The notes under the pieces: model-generated
The model's database searches: none
The model's input: only the letters and a program-made list of their open reading frames with translations
What the model was told of the DNA's origin: nothing
Program-made: the position numbers and the translations under genes
Assembly: GCA_016584305.1 (NCBI GenBank)
Contig: JACEEZ010019773.1
Coordinates: forward strand, 121,001-185,000
Length of the DNA stretch: 64,000 bases
DNA from: Chionoecetes opilio
Lineage: Eukaryota > Arthropoda > Malacostraca > Decapoda > Majidae
Direction of reading: 5' to 3'
Part shown: positions 32,329 through 43,342 of the stretch, piece after piece
How positions within the stretch are numbered: position 1 is the first letter of the stretch
Layout: every line of letters starts with the position of its first letter

Positions 32329-33103
32329 CAGGGAGGTCCCGAAGATACGAGCAGTTAGGCTCCACCTGGCATACTCGTAAAGCGAAATCTCGTATAACGA
32401 AACACATAACTAATGGTAAAATATGGGTTTGGTTCCAGGACCTCATCAATTAAAAAAAAACAAAAAAAAAAACATGTTTTTCAAGCTAAAATAAACTAAA
32501 GCAAACACAACAAACACACAGCGTCTATATTACCAACACTGTACTACCTATTCTGTAGAAAAAGCATTCTGAAAGAGAAAATAGCACACAAAATATCATA
32601 ACTGCACATTAATTAAACATAAAACATGCATAACAAGCAAAAAAGACGTTGTAATGTAGGGGACACCGCGTGATACAAGAGAAGGAAGTGTAGCGGTCCC
32701 AAGGTTGGGGCCGCACACCTGCTAATTACCCCTAAAGGTCAGGCCGCGCCATATGCTTAATTACCCTTCAGGTCACGCCTTGCTAGGGGTGACCTGACTG
32801 CAGTCCCAAGGTTGGGGCCGCACACCTGCTAATTACCCCTAAATGTCAGGGCGTCGCCATATGCTTAATTACCCTTCAGGTCACGGCTTGCTAGGGATGA
32901 CCTCACTGGGGTCAACCAAATCCCCCTTTGTCCAGCCCGGGAGTGGTAGGGCGCGCATTTTTAACTTGATAATCTTACTCACCCCAGTTTGAATGTTGTA
33001 TCATTGGATTTTCGATCTCGTATATTGAAAATAGACCCTAATTTACACATCTCGTATCTTCGGATTCTCGTATACCGAATGCTCGTATAACGGGACCTCC
33101 CTG
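32329..33103. mobile_element. Tigger-like MITE, family P3 copy 2
   Basis: Ends CAGGGAGGTCCCGAAGATAC and GGGACCTCCCTG, TA on both sides (32327-32328, 33104-33105). It contains a tandem duplication of about 120 bp (32694-32814, 32815-32930) with GGTCCCAAGGTTGGGGCCGC. Copy 3 at 61136-61918 is the same element inverted. Confidence 0.85.
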
Positions 33104-33105
33104 TA

Positions 33106-33574
33106 TCTTCATTCAGCACTGCTCATCAGCCATTTTTATTTCCTAGCTTGTATGCGATAGTATAAGTAAATCGTCATGTTGGCTGGCTGAACATGTACAC
33201 AGACAGGTTGGGCGGCGTGAGTGGAAACAAACCCGACCGCGGCAGTGTGCAGCTGCGTGCCTGCCTGGCGTGCCGATCAGCTGAGTCTGGCTTTGTCGTC
33301 CTGAGTGTAAACACCTCTCACGTCCTCCCGTGCCCCACTACGTTGCCTGCCTCCTGTGCCTCGCCACGTATTGTTTGAATTTTCCTGTATGCGTGTAGTA
33401 TTTGTGATGGCTGCATGTACATAAGTAGGGTAAGTTGTGGATGATCCGTACAATTTTTTTTCATAAATTTGTAAAAAAAAGAATGGAGTCCAAAACTGGA
33501 AAACTTTATTATGCATGACAAAAAATATCCCTTTGACTACAATGTGTATAAGGCACAACTCTGGGAAAATTTTA
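33106..33574. other. No recognisable gene
   Basis: 33139-33180 (TTGTATGCGATAGTA...AAATCGT) also occurs at 21080-21115 in family P5. A GTGGATGATCCGTACAATTT motif at 33433 resembles part of the 36965-37583 fold-back. No gene seen. Confidence 0.45.
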
Positions 33575-33754
33575 CAAGTACCCTCCCGAGTTTAGCGCTT
33601 GCTTTCTTCTGGAGGCATAGCGCTAAACTTGAGATCGCGAAACTCTGGTATTGGTAACACTGAAAAAATGCATATTTACTCCGGTGCGAGGTGTACCTAC
33701 CATATTTTACTGCTTATAAGACACCTTTTCCCCAAAAAATACCTTGAAAATACC

Positions 33755-33889
33755 CCAAGCCCCTGTCCACCCAGGAGTGAATGGGTACCGGGTGTTAGCC
33801 GGGGGTTTGTGACCCACCTCCCGGGGTGGTGGCCTCGGCCAACACTAAATTAGAGGAGAGGAGGAGAATTGAGGACCTACAAAGCGATA
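33755..33889. repeat. Dispersed repeat R, split by P1 copy 3
   Basis: The left part (CCCCTGTCCACCCAGGAGTG, GGGTACCGGGTGTTAGCCGG) lies here. The right part (TTGATCTTGATATTACAGGT, CATAGGCCAGGC) resumes at 36169-36320. The uninterrupted copy at 63470-63740 gives the empty site. Confidence 0.8.
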
Positions 33890-34146
33890 CACACAACCCT
33901 CGTTTTCCCGGATATCGGATTTGCTGGACAAAATCCGAGGTCCGGGGATATGTCAGAGTCCCGGACAAATGCCTGGTCCAGTCCTTAAATCGACAAAGTT
34001 GTTCGGCGGTCCGAGCATCTCCTGTCACCCTTGGTCAGTGTCCGCGCCTCCCACCAGGTGGCAGCATGGTCAGCGATCGTATTGTTTACATTTGGGCACA
34101 AGAAACACTCACGGTTCACCTGCACTGCCTCCATTAGTCCCCCGAC

Positions 34147-34455
34147 CCATAAGAACATCAGAAAATAAGGAAGCTACAAGAGGCCGCGAGGCCTACACGT
34201 GGTAGTTCCTGTCACCTAACACTACCTACATCCACCTTTCATCCCCATCCATGAACCTATCCAGCCCCTCTTTAAAGCTCCCTAATGATTCCGCACTAAC
34301 TACCTGTCTACTGAGACCATTCCATTCATTCACCACCCTATTTGTGAACCAGTTTCTCCCTATTTCCTTTCTAAATCTACGCTTTTCCAGCTTGAATCCG
34401 TTACTTCTTGTTCTACCCTGGTTAAAAGCCGTAAGAACTTTTCCTACCTCTCCTT
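34147..34455 (-). pseudogene. LINE A 3' end, 5'-truncated copy
   Basis: On the minus strand: FNQGRTRSNGFKLEKRRFRK, NWFTNRVVNEWNGLSRQVV and LDRFMDGDERWM then stop. This is the typical C-terminus of jockey-like ORF2. It is followed by a 3' UTR ending TTATTTTCTGATGTTCTTATG. Flanked by CCCGACCC on both sides, a probable 8-bp duplication. It completes the C-terminus missing from copy 1. Assignment to LINE A itself is likely but rests on family style, not overlap. Confidence 0.6.
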
Positions 34456-34652
34456 ACCCGACCCCCACTGCCCCTGGTGCAGGAACGTCTCTGAGACTAT
34501 TGAACACTTTCTGCTGCCTCCCGCCAGGTGGCAGCATGGTCAACAATCGTATTGTTTACATTTGGGCACAAGAAACACTCACGGTTCACCTGCACCACCT
34601 CCGTTAGTCCCCCGACCCCCACTGCCCCTGGTGCAGGAACGTCTCTGAGACT

Positions 34653-35590
34653 CTTAGTGTTGCCAGGTCGTGGACTGCCATGTCGCCAGTTCCCGCTTCG
34701 AAATTCGCCCAAATCCGCCGATCGAAATCCTCTCCCAGCCAAAAGTATCCGCCAAATTATGTGAAGGCACACATGTTGACTATACACACTCAAAAAAAAA
34801 AAAAAACGAGAGAGATTGAGAGAGAGGGTGGGGGGGCGAAGAGGAGACTGGTGACCTCAGGTCACGTTCGAGGATAAGGAAGGATGTGTGAAGGGGTATG
34901 AACTGTGTGGTGTCCCTCAGGGAGTACTGGAAGTCGAAGAATTTGTCTGAGAGAAAAAGAGACTTCTACTTAGAGAGAGAGAGATTTTAGTAGCTTAAAT
35001 TACCTATGGGTTGTTTTGTTAGTCAGAGAAATCTCTGGAGAGATCTGTGTCCTTATGGTAGATGTCCTAAGTGAATATTGATAGCATTGGTGTTATGGGT
35101 AGAAATTCTTTACAGCAAATGTTGTTTCTTGGCATGAATGCACGAATGTGCAATACGTTTTCTAAGCTTTTCAATTGCATTCTGTTCCTTATCATATTTT
35201 TTATCAAGTTCATTTGAGAAAATAATCTCCCTGTTAATCTGACTTAGTAGGAGGGAAGGGTGAAGGGAGGGGGAAGAGAGGGAGCAGTCAGGGAACTCAT
35301 GTCCTGAGAGAGGTTAGCACCCATATGCTAATCCATACACACTGCTCCTCCACTCGCTTCTCTTTCAAGAGTTTTGACGTCTGAGAAACGACTTATTTGT
35401 GCCAACAAGTAATAAAAAGGTTGATAAAAGCCTGTGTCCTTAATGAAATGAACATGAAAAACAGCCAACATAAACGCCAAACAAAATAGAAACCAGCCAA
35501 AAAATCCGCCCAACCGCCAGAGCGAAAAATTCCCCGCCGGAAAGTATAACATATCGCCCAATTTGGTATGAAACCCGCCCACCTGGCAAC
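34653..35590. mobile_element. Possible MITE with GTTGCCAGGT ends
   Basis: Ends GTGTTGCCAGGT (34653) and the inverse ACCTGGCAACTC (about 35581-35592) sit within a LINE D fragment that continues on either side. Inside are an A run, GAGA repeats and CCGCC-rich subterminal stretches. No coding signal. The target duplication is unclear. Confidence 0.45.
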
Positions 35591-36511
35591 TCTGCTCAGT
35601 GAGACTATTGAACACTTTCTGCTGCCTCCCGCCAGGGGGCAGCATGGTCAGCGATCGTATTGTTTACATTTGGGTACAAGAAACACTCACGGTTCACCTG
35701 CACCGCCTTCGTTAGTCCCCCGACCCCCACTGCCCCTGGTGCAGAAAGTCTCTGAGACTATTGAACACTTTCTGCTGCAGTGTCAGCGCTTCCACTTCCA
35801 CCGTGTAGTGCTACGCTCTCAACTCCTCACCCTGAACGTCGGCGGCGGCTGGCGTCCACCCCTCCCGGGAACACGCTGTCATCCGCCTCACCTGTGCCTT
35901 CCTGAGGAAGACAGGTCAACTACAGCGCCTGTGATAGCATCATAGGACATCACCAGGGCTCAAAGTGTTCCCCAAGGGATCCTCGCAGCCCTAAAAACAA
36001 CACCAAAGTGACGTAAAAGTCCGCGGCGGGATAGTTGATATTGGCGGTTGCCGGACAGTAAATACTAGAGTAGGATAAACGTCCGGGGGTGGGTAATGGC
36101 CTCAGACTTTTGCGGTTCCCGGACCAGTGCTCCCCCCTATTAGTCAGGGAAAACGAGGTTTGTGTGTACTTGATCTTGATATTACAGGTGGCCTATTCTT
36201 CATAGGCCAGGCATTTGAACTGGCTGCTCCTGTAGAGAAAAACAAAACAAAACTACATACAAGCCATACTAAGCGGTGGAGGTCACAAGAAGAGGAACGA
36301 AACAAAAGCGATGCAGGTCACAAGAAGAGGAAGAGGGTGGAATTTTGTAAACAAAGCAGTCTTATTCCTCCTCCCACCTAATATGTTCTATATCTCCGAA
36401 ACTATTGATTTGCGACAGAAAACTCAGAGGAGGAGGCTCTTAGAATCCAAAAAGGTTAACAGAAACCATATTCCCAATTGCGTAGGGAGTTTCGGTCTTT
36501 GTGTAAAATAA

Positions 36512-36840
36512 TACCATATCTCCGAGTGGCGTTCTCGGTGACTCGAGTTCGATCCTTGATGAGGGCTGTAAAATTAACTTAAATCTTTCTCTACACCGTC
36601 GAGTGGCCTAAGAACACCCACATGCTGCCCATTTACCTTCGATTGCGAGTGCATCGGAGGACTCAGGGGGGCGGCATGAGCCTCTAATCACCGGCGTCAC
36701 TATAATAATCCTGCCTGCGCCACCACGGGCGAGGGCCAACTATCACAGCCCTCGAGTGAACCTCCAGGGCCTACCATCAGAGCCCTGGAGGTCACTGCCT
36801 ACACGCGCTATAGGCATGGTACGCACACCAAAAAAAACAA
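36512..36840 (+). mobile_element. tRNA-derived SINE, family S3, truncated head
   Basis: Contains a GAGTTCGATCC B box (36545) and the S3 body (CACTATAATAATCCTGCCTG, CGCTATAGGCATGG), and ends in an A-rich tail. Matches 62190-62538 and, inverted, 40056-40398. Confidence 0.8.
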
Positions 36841-36964
36841 AAAAAATGTACGACGCAGCACGAAAGTCGGGGAGATAATGCGCGAAAGTCGGGATGGTAA
36901 GAATTTAGGACTCGGCGCGAAACTCGCGAAATTCGCATAGCGTGAAACTCGGGAGAGTACTGTA

Positions 36965-37583
36965 GGTGAAAAATTGGCCTACATATTTTTTCTAAAATTG
37001 TAAGGACCGTCCACAGGTGTGGATGATCTATACAGGCAAAAATATCAAAAAGTAAAAAAATAGTAAAAAATTTAATGAAGGCAAACTTCCTTAATAGCAA
37101 CATATTTCATTAACTGGACTCTAAATATGATTTTGAGATTATTTCGATTAATAATGATTCTGTTTAAGCTAAGATGATGAATTTCAAAGTGAAAGGAAAA
37201 ATAATGAAATATGATTTACATTTAGAAGTGCTAGGATTTTTTTTTTCATAAACAATTGCCATAACATTAAGGATGTATTTATCCTACATACTGTGTTATA
37301 TTATTGGATTGCTCCTGTACCTTGCCAGGAGGGAAGCATAACTTCAGTTATTTAATGCAAAAAATGTAAATTTGTGGTAACTGAGCAAGGAATTAAAAAT
37401 GAAAATCACCTTAAAATAATATTTAGGGTCCAGTTAATGAAATATGTTGCTATTAAGGAAGTTTGCCTTCATTTAACACTTAATATGGTTTTTCTTACTT
37501 TGATATCTATGTCTGAATGGATTATCCACACCTGTGGACGATCCTTACAATTTGATCTTTTTTTTAGGCCTATGTTTCACCTA
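36965..37583. repeat. Fold-back element
   Basis: About 150 bp at 36965-37125 (AGGTGAAAAATTGGCC, CCGTCCACAGGTGTGGATGA, ATTTAATGAAGGCAAACTTC) recurs inverted at 37428-37583. It abuts the P4 right end. No coding sequence. Confidence 0.75.
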
Positions 37584-39449
37584 CTTGTCAAATGTTTAGT
37601 TTGCAGTGCCAAATTAAACTAAAAGACCATTATCCATTATAGGTATCCATTATAGGTATACCCATATAAGTATCTGCACATACACAGATACGATAAGCAC
37701 AAATTGTTTGTTAATATTGTGGACATTCCGTACATTTAAAATCCCACTGTACGGATCATCCATACGACGCCATTATTATGTAAACAACCACTCAGGTCAT
37801 CCTGTGACATATCAGTTCACTTTCATCACTTCATTTCATCACATCTAGACATATCTCAGTATTCTGTGCCTTACCAGCACACTCTTGGTGTATTCATGGA
37901 CACCAAAAGTCATTCATTGGTGGCGAAATATTACAATGAAAATGAAAAAAAAAAAAAAACCTCAAAATTCAGCCACGTGTGGCTCGTTAAGACTCCCCTT
38001 ACTCAGCTGTGCGTTCCCGTTTTCTCTAATACCTGTTAGAGGGAGACCATTCTAAACCTATAAATGTGGCCATGGGAGCGTCCGTACGTTACGTCCTCAT
38101 GTACAGTTCCTCCCCAATTTACCCTATACAAACTTTCATCTAAAGTAACAAACAAAGTTCCTTATACACGGAATGGCTGTTGGCGCCAATCTGCCGGGGC
38201 AGAATGGCTCCCACCAGTACCTTGGTAAACATCACAGCCTGAAGACAGATTAGTTGATTTGAATGTCTTATGGTATTCAAAATACTTGTAACAGATAAGT
38301 ACTGAGGTTACATCATATAAGAAGCTGAATTGAATAGCTACCTAAGCTAACCTCTTATAACATTCGTCTTGGAAGACACATGAGTGTTTTTCAGGATATT
38401 TTTTTGGGGGAAAAAAGTCTTATAAGCCGTAAAATACGGTACTTACAATTATTCTGGGTATTCTTCATCACAGTCTTCAGTATATAATCGACGCCTAGTA
38501 CTATGGAGACTGTAGGGAATGCCAGTGCGTAGTACCAATACATAGTGAGAGCGACGTGGGGTCGGTACCTCACTATCCTCCCCACTCAAACTCTCGGAAT
38601 TACTACATACATAGTCTTTATCGTCCACACTATCATCTAATTCACTTGCATCACAATCACATAAGTCACTGAGGGCCTCTTCAATGGCACAAGCTATCTC
38701 TGGGGTGCGTTAGATTGACTTCACACGACGGGAAATCTTCACTATTGCAGCTGAGGACAGAAAGACTTGGCGACCCACGCTGACCCACCAAGCATGGTTG
38801 CGATCAGTGTGTGTGGTGGGGGGGGGGGGTTATGAAAAACTTTCCCTAGAAGTATGAAAGGATTCTGACAACAATCTTAGGCACACCAAACTTTTAAAGT
38901 TGGTTAAGGTAAAACGGCGGCGGCACCAGAGGCACGGTTCGTCTCCACCGTTTTAAAACAGCACTGGTATTTTGGGGGTTAATGAAGATTTCACAAATCA
39001 AAATGAGTGTCTCATACCTTTAGTACATTATATCTTTACTATCACCATGCAAACAAAGACATAAACATCATTATTAGATAAGAAGGGAAAAATTCATAGG
39101 AAAACTCCTGAAAACCAGGTATGTAAAATAATTCTGACTGATCTTGGTAAAAGAAAAAACACTTCGGTAAGCATGCTTGAAAAGTTGTAGTTTGACATCA
39201 CAGGCAAATGAGTTGGTAGTGAGAGAAGCCTGTCAGATCCAGCCAGGAAGCTACAGGGCAGTGCGTTTGGTACATCATGGATATTTTTGCCTCTCAGCGC
39301 TAAGTCTGAATTGGGAAAAGGGGGAAAACTAGGGAAACGCGTGTTTGGACATGCCTTACTGTACAACAGTAATAGTAGACCTATTTACTAAAAGCCTAGA
39401 GTGCATGCAATCAAAGGGGAAAGTTCAATGGTAACAATGTATTGGAGTA
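37584..39449. other. Mostly unassigned DNA
   Basis: 38226-38310 repeats 21890-21960. 38390-38440 contains a CTTATAAGCCGTAAAATACG MITE terminus. A pure G run occurs at 38819-38829. Apart from the acidic frame at 38500-38715 I see no gene. Confidence 0.45.
38500..38715 (-). other. Acidic coding-like fragment, perhaps a piggyBac transposase N-terminus
   Basis: Minus-strand frame EIACAIEEALSDLCDCDASE then LDDSVDDKDYVCSNSESLSG and EDSEVPTPRRS. Asp/Glu/Ser-rich leaders of this kind precede the catalytic core in many piggyBac-like transposases. No start codon or catalytic part is seen, so this is only a suggestion. Confidence 0.25.
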
Positions 39450-39542
39450 CAGTAATCTCCCGTTTTTCCGTCGTTCTAATATCCGTCGTGTGACGTTATC
39501 CGGCGCTAGCAATTCGGCTGTATTAAAACACTATCCGTTCAT

Positions 39543-39806
39543 GTGATGCACTATCCAGTGAAAATTCCGGCGCGAGATGCACTAAACGTCTTTTCGCCGG
39601 ATAATTTGGTGTGCATTCAGCTCATAAACAGAGTGAGTTGCGTGGTGTACAACACTGACGAAACTGGTCTATACTTTCGGTCTTTACCCAGTAATTCCTT
39701 GGCCAATGAGAAGGACAAGTCGGTACCTGGCCGCAAGCTTCCCAAAACACGTGTGTCTGCTATGTGTTGTACCAACGCAACAGGAAACCATCGCATGCCT
39801 ATTATA
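39543..39806 (+). pseudogene. Tigger/jerky-type DDE transposase fragment
   Basis: The frame encodes VVYNTDETGLYFRSLPSNSL, then GRKLPKTRVSAMCCTNATGN and HRMPIIII. NTDETGLYF is the first catalytic Asp motif of DDE_1 (CENP-B/jerky/pogo) transposases, and MCCTNATGNHRMPIIII is the following conserved strand. The HTH domains before it and the rest of the DDE core after it are absent. The gene is deleted internally and cut by P2 copy 1 at 39830. It would have catalysed cut-and-paste at TA targets. Confidence 0.75.
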
Positions 39807-40055
39807 ATTATAACAGTATTATTATTATTACACTAAAACCCTTATAACTCGGAATTGTATAAATCGGAATTTGATATAACTCGGCAAGGCAAAGACAGTC
39901 GGCAAAAAATTATGTATCTCGGCATATTGTCGAGTTATAACTGCATCTTTTGGTTTACACTCGGCATATCATGCCCTCACAACCTCTTGTGTGAACATGT
40001 ATACAGACAGTCGGCAAAAAATTATGTATCTCGGCTTGTTGCAGAGTTATATATA

Positions 40056-40398
40056 TTTGTTGTTGTTGTTTTTTACAACTATGCCTATAGCGCCTGTAGG
40101 CAGTGACCGCCAGGGCTCAGATGGTAGGCCCTGGAGACTCACTTGAGGGTTTTGATGGTTGGCCCTCGCAGGCAGGATTTTTATAGTGACGCCTGTGATT
40201 AGAGGATCATGCCGCCGCCCTGTGTCCTCCGATACACTCGCAATCCAAGGCAGAGCTAATGGACAGGGCATGTGGGTGTTATTAGGCCACTCAATGCTGC
40301 AGAAATATTTTAAGTGGATTTATGGGTCTCACTTAGATCGAACTCGGGTCTTCAAGAACGCCACCCGGTGACGCTAACCACTCTGCTACAGCCTCCCC
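40056..40398 (-). mobile_element. tRNA-derived SINE, family S3
   Basis: Minus strand: head GGGAGGCTGTAGCAGAGTGG, B box GAGTTCGATC, body, then tail AGTTGTAAAAAACAACAACA. Inserted in P2 copy 1. Confidence 0.85.
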
Positions 40399-40759
40399 TA
40401 AACTGCATCTCTTGGTTTTCACTCGGCATATCATGCTCTCACTACCTCTTGTGTGAACATATATACAGAAAGGCGGCAAAAAATAGTGTATCTCGGCATA
40501 TTGCTGAGGACTGCATCTCTGCTTACACTCGGCATATCCTCAGTCGCATAAAGGCGTGTTTTTGTCCTTTTGACCTTTTCCTGCAGGCTCAGGCTCTTCA
40601 ATTTCATTCCCTTCCTGCTGGAGACACCCTTGCGTGATGGAGCTGACATCTTGAAATACAGTACTGTATGATGTAATCCCAAAACACGTAAAATAGGTGG
40701 CAAAGTAAAGCAAAGTTCGGGTACCAGCGCGTAGGCTGAGCAGCTGGAGTTCCTGTAAG

Positions 40760-41519
40760 GGGGGTTGACCTCCAAAACGCCGCTGTAAGGTTGGCCAAGC
40801 ACTTGAAGGTGACCAATTTCAAGGCAAGGCAAGGGTGGCTCTTCACTTTTCGGAGTCGCCACTGCCTAGCCAACCAAAAAGTGGTGGGAGAGAGTGCTAG
40901 TGCTGATCAAGCATCGGTGGTGCCCTTCCTTCAGAAATTAGAGAAAATTATCCACGAGTCTGGCCTCGTTCTCTCCCAACTCTACAACGCTGACGAGACG
41001 GGGCTTTTTTGGAGGTCTATGTCCGCCAACACCCAGGCATCAAAGCAGGAAGGGCACATTCCAGGGAGGAAATTAGCTAAGGATCGGATCTCCATTATGT
41101 GCTGTGGAAACGCTGACGGGTCGCACAGGCTGAAACCCGTGGTTGTAGGCAAGGCAAAAAAAACACGGGCACTGAAAATCTGGCTCTGGGCTACCACCAT
41201 CACACAGAAGAGGACATAGCAGCTAGTGTTGTGCAGGAGGCGGAGGCTGCTGCTGAAGCTGACAGTGACGACGAAGCTGACCAGCCAGCCAGCATGAAGT
41301 TGTCTCAGCTTCGTTTTCACCTGGACAAGGCTTTGGAGGGGTTGGTGGAACACCAATTTGATACATTCTACACACCTATGAGAGACATAAGAAATGCTGT
41401 TATCAAGAGACAGTTGCAAGTCAGAAACAAACTAAAATTTCAGCCTTCTTCAAACCAAAACCACACGCCAGGGAACCTCAGCCCTCTACAAATAGTGAGT
41501 CTGGTTGTAGCTTCCTGAG
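40760..41519 (+). pseudogene. P2 Tigger/jerky transposase, internally deleted
   Basis: Second HTH end and linker: LAKHLKVTNFKARQGWLFTF (CENP-B-type DNA-binding region). Then LYNADETGLFWRSMS (first catalytic Asp) and GRKLAKDRISIMCCGNADGS HRLKPVVVG. The frame shifts at about 41205, and the rest of the DDE core (second and third acidic residues) is missing. The C-terminal tail follows: SVVQEAEAAAEADSDDEADQ, VEHQFDTFYTPMRDIRNAVI and KRQLQVRNKLKF. The first HTH (MSAPSRKGVSSRKGMKLKSL) is on the opposite strand at 40600-40650. This implies an inversion or recombination between two copies. Confidence 0.8.
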
Positions 41520-42263
41520 CAGTATCTCCCCTGATCTGCCAGCTCACATTTTCGACAGCAGCAGTGACCCCGAGTGACAAAAAATAATCCTGTACATTAG
41601 TGATTAAGGCCTCATTCACAGTTTAAGGTACAAGTATAGTGTTGTAGTAATTAAGTGCTCAAGTGATGTAAAATTAAGTTGTACAGTACTGTATACAATA
41701 CAATACAGTACAGTGTGGTGATTATAAAGTGATTAAAGTGATTGCGTAACTAATACCAGTGTTAAAATGCGACCGAGTCCCCCTAACATCTTCTACATGC
41801 TACATGCCTGCTGCTACCCGTTCACTGGTAAGTGGTGTTTCTATGTATATATTTCCTTCTTTTTTTTTCTTCTTTTTTTTAAACCCATATCAGGAAGGCA
41901 TTGTATAACTCGGCATATTGAATAACTCACCAAGGCCAGAGCCCTTATCGAGTTATAAGGGTTTTAGTGTATTGTTATTATTATTATTATTATTATAAAT
42001 GCAGGTCTTAATGTTTTTAATGTTCTTAGTTATACTGTTCTAACCATTATTATTATTATTATTATTATTACTGCTGTCATCATTTTCCCTGGTTATTGGG
42101 TTCGTGAGCGCCGGAGGGGCCAAGGGGGGTAGTGATGCATTATCCGGCTTTCGACGTTATCCGGCAAGGTCTTGGCTGCTATGCACCGGGAGATTACTAT
42201 ACTGTATAAAGGTGATACGGACCAGAATGTGTAAAAACATGAACGCACTGCCTGTCTTTGCAG

Positions 42264-42433
42264 ATAAGTTGGTGGGAGAAGATGATTATGGAACCAAACA
42301 TTTGGGCTGCCTTTGGTTGCCATCCTCACTTTGCTGACAGTTATGAAGAGGAAGGAGAGGTTTACCTTCAGCTAGCTCTTTTGAACTCTAAGACTGTGGC
42401 CCTTGGAGAGATTGGCTTGGACTATTCCAAGAG
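42264..42433 (+). CDS. Exon of a TatD-family metal-dependent deoxyribonuclease (TATDN-like), host gene candidate
   Basis: The 170-bp frame begins after a CCTGTCTTTGCAG acceptor (AG at 42262-42263) and ends at a consensus donor AG|GTAAGG (42433/42434). It encodes MEPNIWAAFGCHPHFADSY, then VALGEIGLDYSKR. GCHPH (metal-binding His residues) and GEIGLDY (metal-binding Glu) are signature motifs of TatD nucleases, which are 3'-5' exonucleases or deoxyribonucleases on a TIM barrel. Codons are intact and not repeat-like. The next acceptor-like site (42498) opens a frame that does not continue the family (see rejected items). The other exons must lie outside the window, or this is an isolated exon or pseudogene. 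The upstream Tigger would be intronic. Vertebrate TATDN2 looks closest, from memory. Confidence 0.7.
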
Positions 42434-42718
42434 GTAAGGATGTTTGGCTTTCTTAATCCTTAGATGACGAACTACTGTATTTGTTTTCTTTTTTCCAGGT
42501 CTGGATTAAAACTGCACTCTTCTAAAATTCTAGAAGATTATCTTATTTGTAGTAGACTGTGCGCCTTTCTGATGCTTAATACAATGAGGTATTTTTAGCA
42601 CTATACATATGAGAACAGAGTTATAGCATTACAAATATTCCTCAGCTAACTTGAGGTGTGACTCACCAGGTAGAAGCAATAAGCCGATTCGTGAGTGGGA
42701 TGCAGTCAACACACAACG

Positions 42719-42954
<236 letters not shown>

Positions 42955-42956
42955 CT

Positions 42957-43342
42957 CTGCTGGTAGGCTCCTATACAATTGGATGTGCTGTATGGCTGCA
43001 GGGACCAACAAGGATGCAGAGGACCCTGAAAGACCTTAAGTACTTATAGGTTAGAGCTATGTAGTTAGAAAGTCCCGTCTTCAAATGTTTTACCTAAAAA
43101 GAGAAAAAAGTTGGAAGTGAAAAAAAACGTAAACAAGGATGGAGGAAATGTTGGCGGAGGGATCAGCTGAGACCAATTTCGATGACTTCAATACCAAAGA
43201 AAAAGACATATTAGGGCTGAAAATGAACCAGAGAAGAGTCATAATGCTAGAAAATGTTGTTCCTGGGGATGAGAGGCTTATATTATCATTATCTGGCTCT
43301 CTCTGGTACAAGTCAGCCAATTTTATGATGATTCAGCAGTAA
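42957..43342 (+). mobile_element. LINE A copy 3, 5' end only
   Basis: 5' leader (GGTAGGCTCCTATACAATTG, GGATGCAGAGGACCCTGAAA) matching 7640-7856. Then an ORF1 start at 43139 (MEEMLAEGSAETNFDDFNT) with a stop at 43342. A full 5' end without the body means 3' truncation by a later insertion or deletion. Confidence 0.75.

Larger units (their letters stand above)
33890..36166. mobile_element. Tigger-like MITE, family P1 copy 3, with nested LINE fragments
   Basis: TA-flanked (33888-33889, 36167-36168), ends CACACAACCCTCGTTTTCCC and complement. The empty site is visible in repeat R near 63620. The interior has three plus-strand LINE D fragments, a LINE A 3' end (34147-34455) and a further inserted block (34653-35590). 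Confidence 0.85.
33575..36962. mobile_element. Tigger-like MITE, family P4, enlarged by nested insertions
   Basis: Ends CAAGTACCCTCCCGAGTTTA (33575) and the inverse of CAGTACTCTCCCGAGTTTCA (36962), TA on both sides (33573-33574, 36963-36964). Most of its 3.4 kb is inserted DNA: repeat R, P1 copy 3 and SINE S3. Confidence 0.55.
39831..41969 (+). mobile_element. Tigger-like element, family P2 copy 1
   Basis: Ends CACTAAAACCCTTATAACTC (39831) and GAGTTATAAGGGTTTTAGTG (41969), TA on both sides (39829-39830, 41970-41971). The left end holds an inverted half with the HTH coding start on the minus strand (40600-40650). The right holds the plus-strand transposase. SINE S3 (40056-40398) is inserted in the left half. 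Confidence 0.85.
39450..42199 (+). mobile_element. Tigger-like element with TA target, interrupted by P2 copy 1
   Basis: Left end CAGTAATCTCCCGTTTTTCC (39450); right end CGGGAGATTACT (to about 42198); TTATCCGGC subterminal motifs on both sides. TA at 39448-39449. A transposase fragment is at 39543-39806. P2 copy 1 is inserted at 39831-41969. Confidence 0.7.

Noticed and set aside
42499..42597. Second exon of the TatD gene after a 65-bp intron
   Set aside because: An acceptor-like TTTTTTCCAG exists, but the resulting frame does not resemble the TatD family and soon stops.
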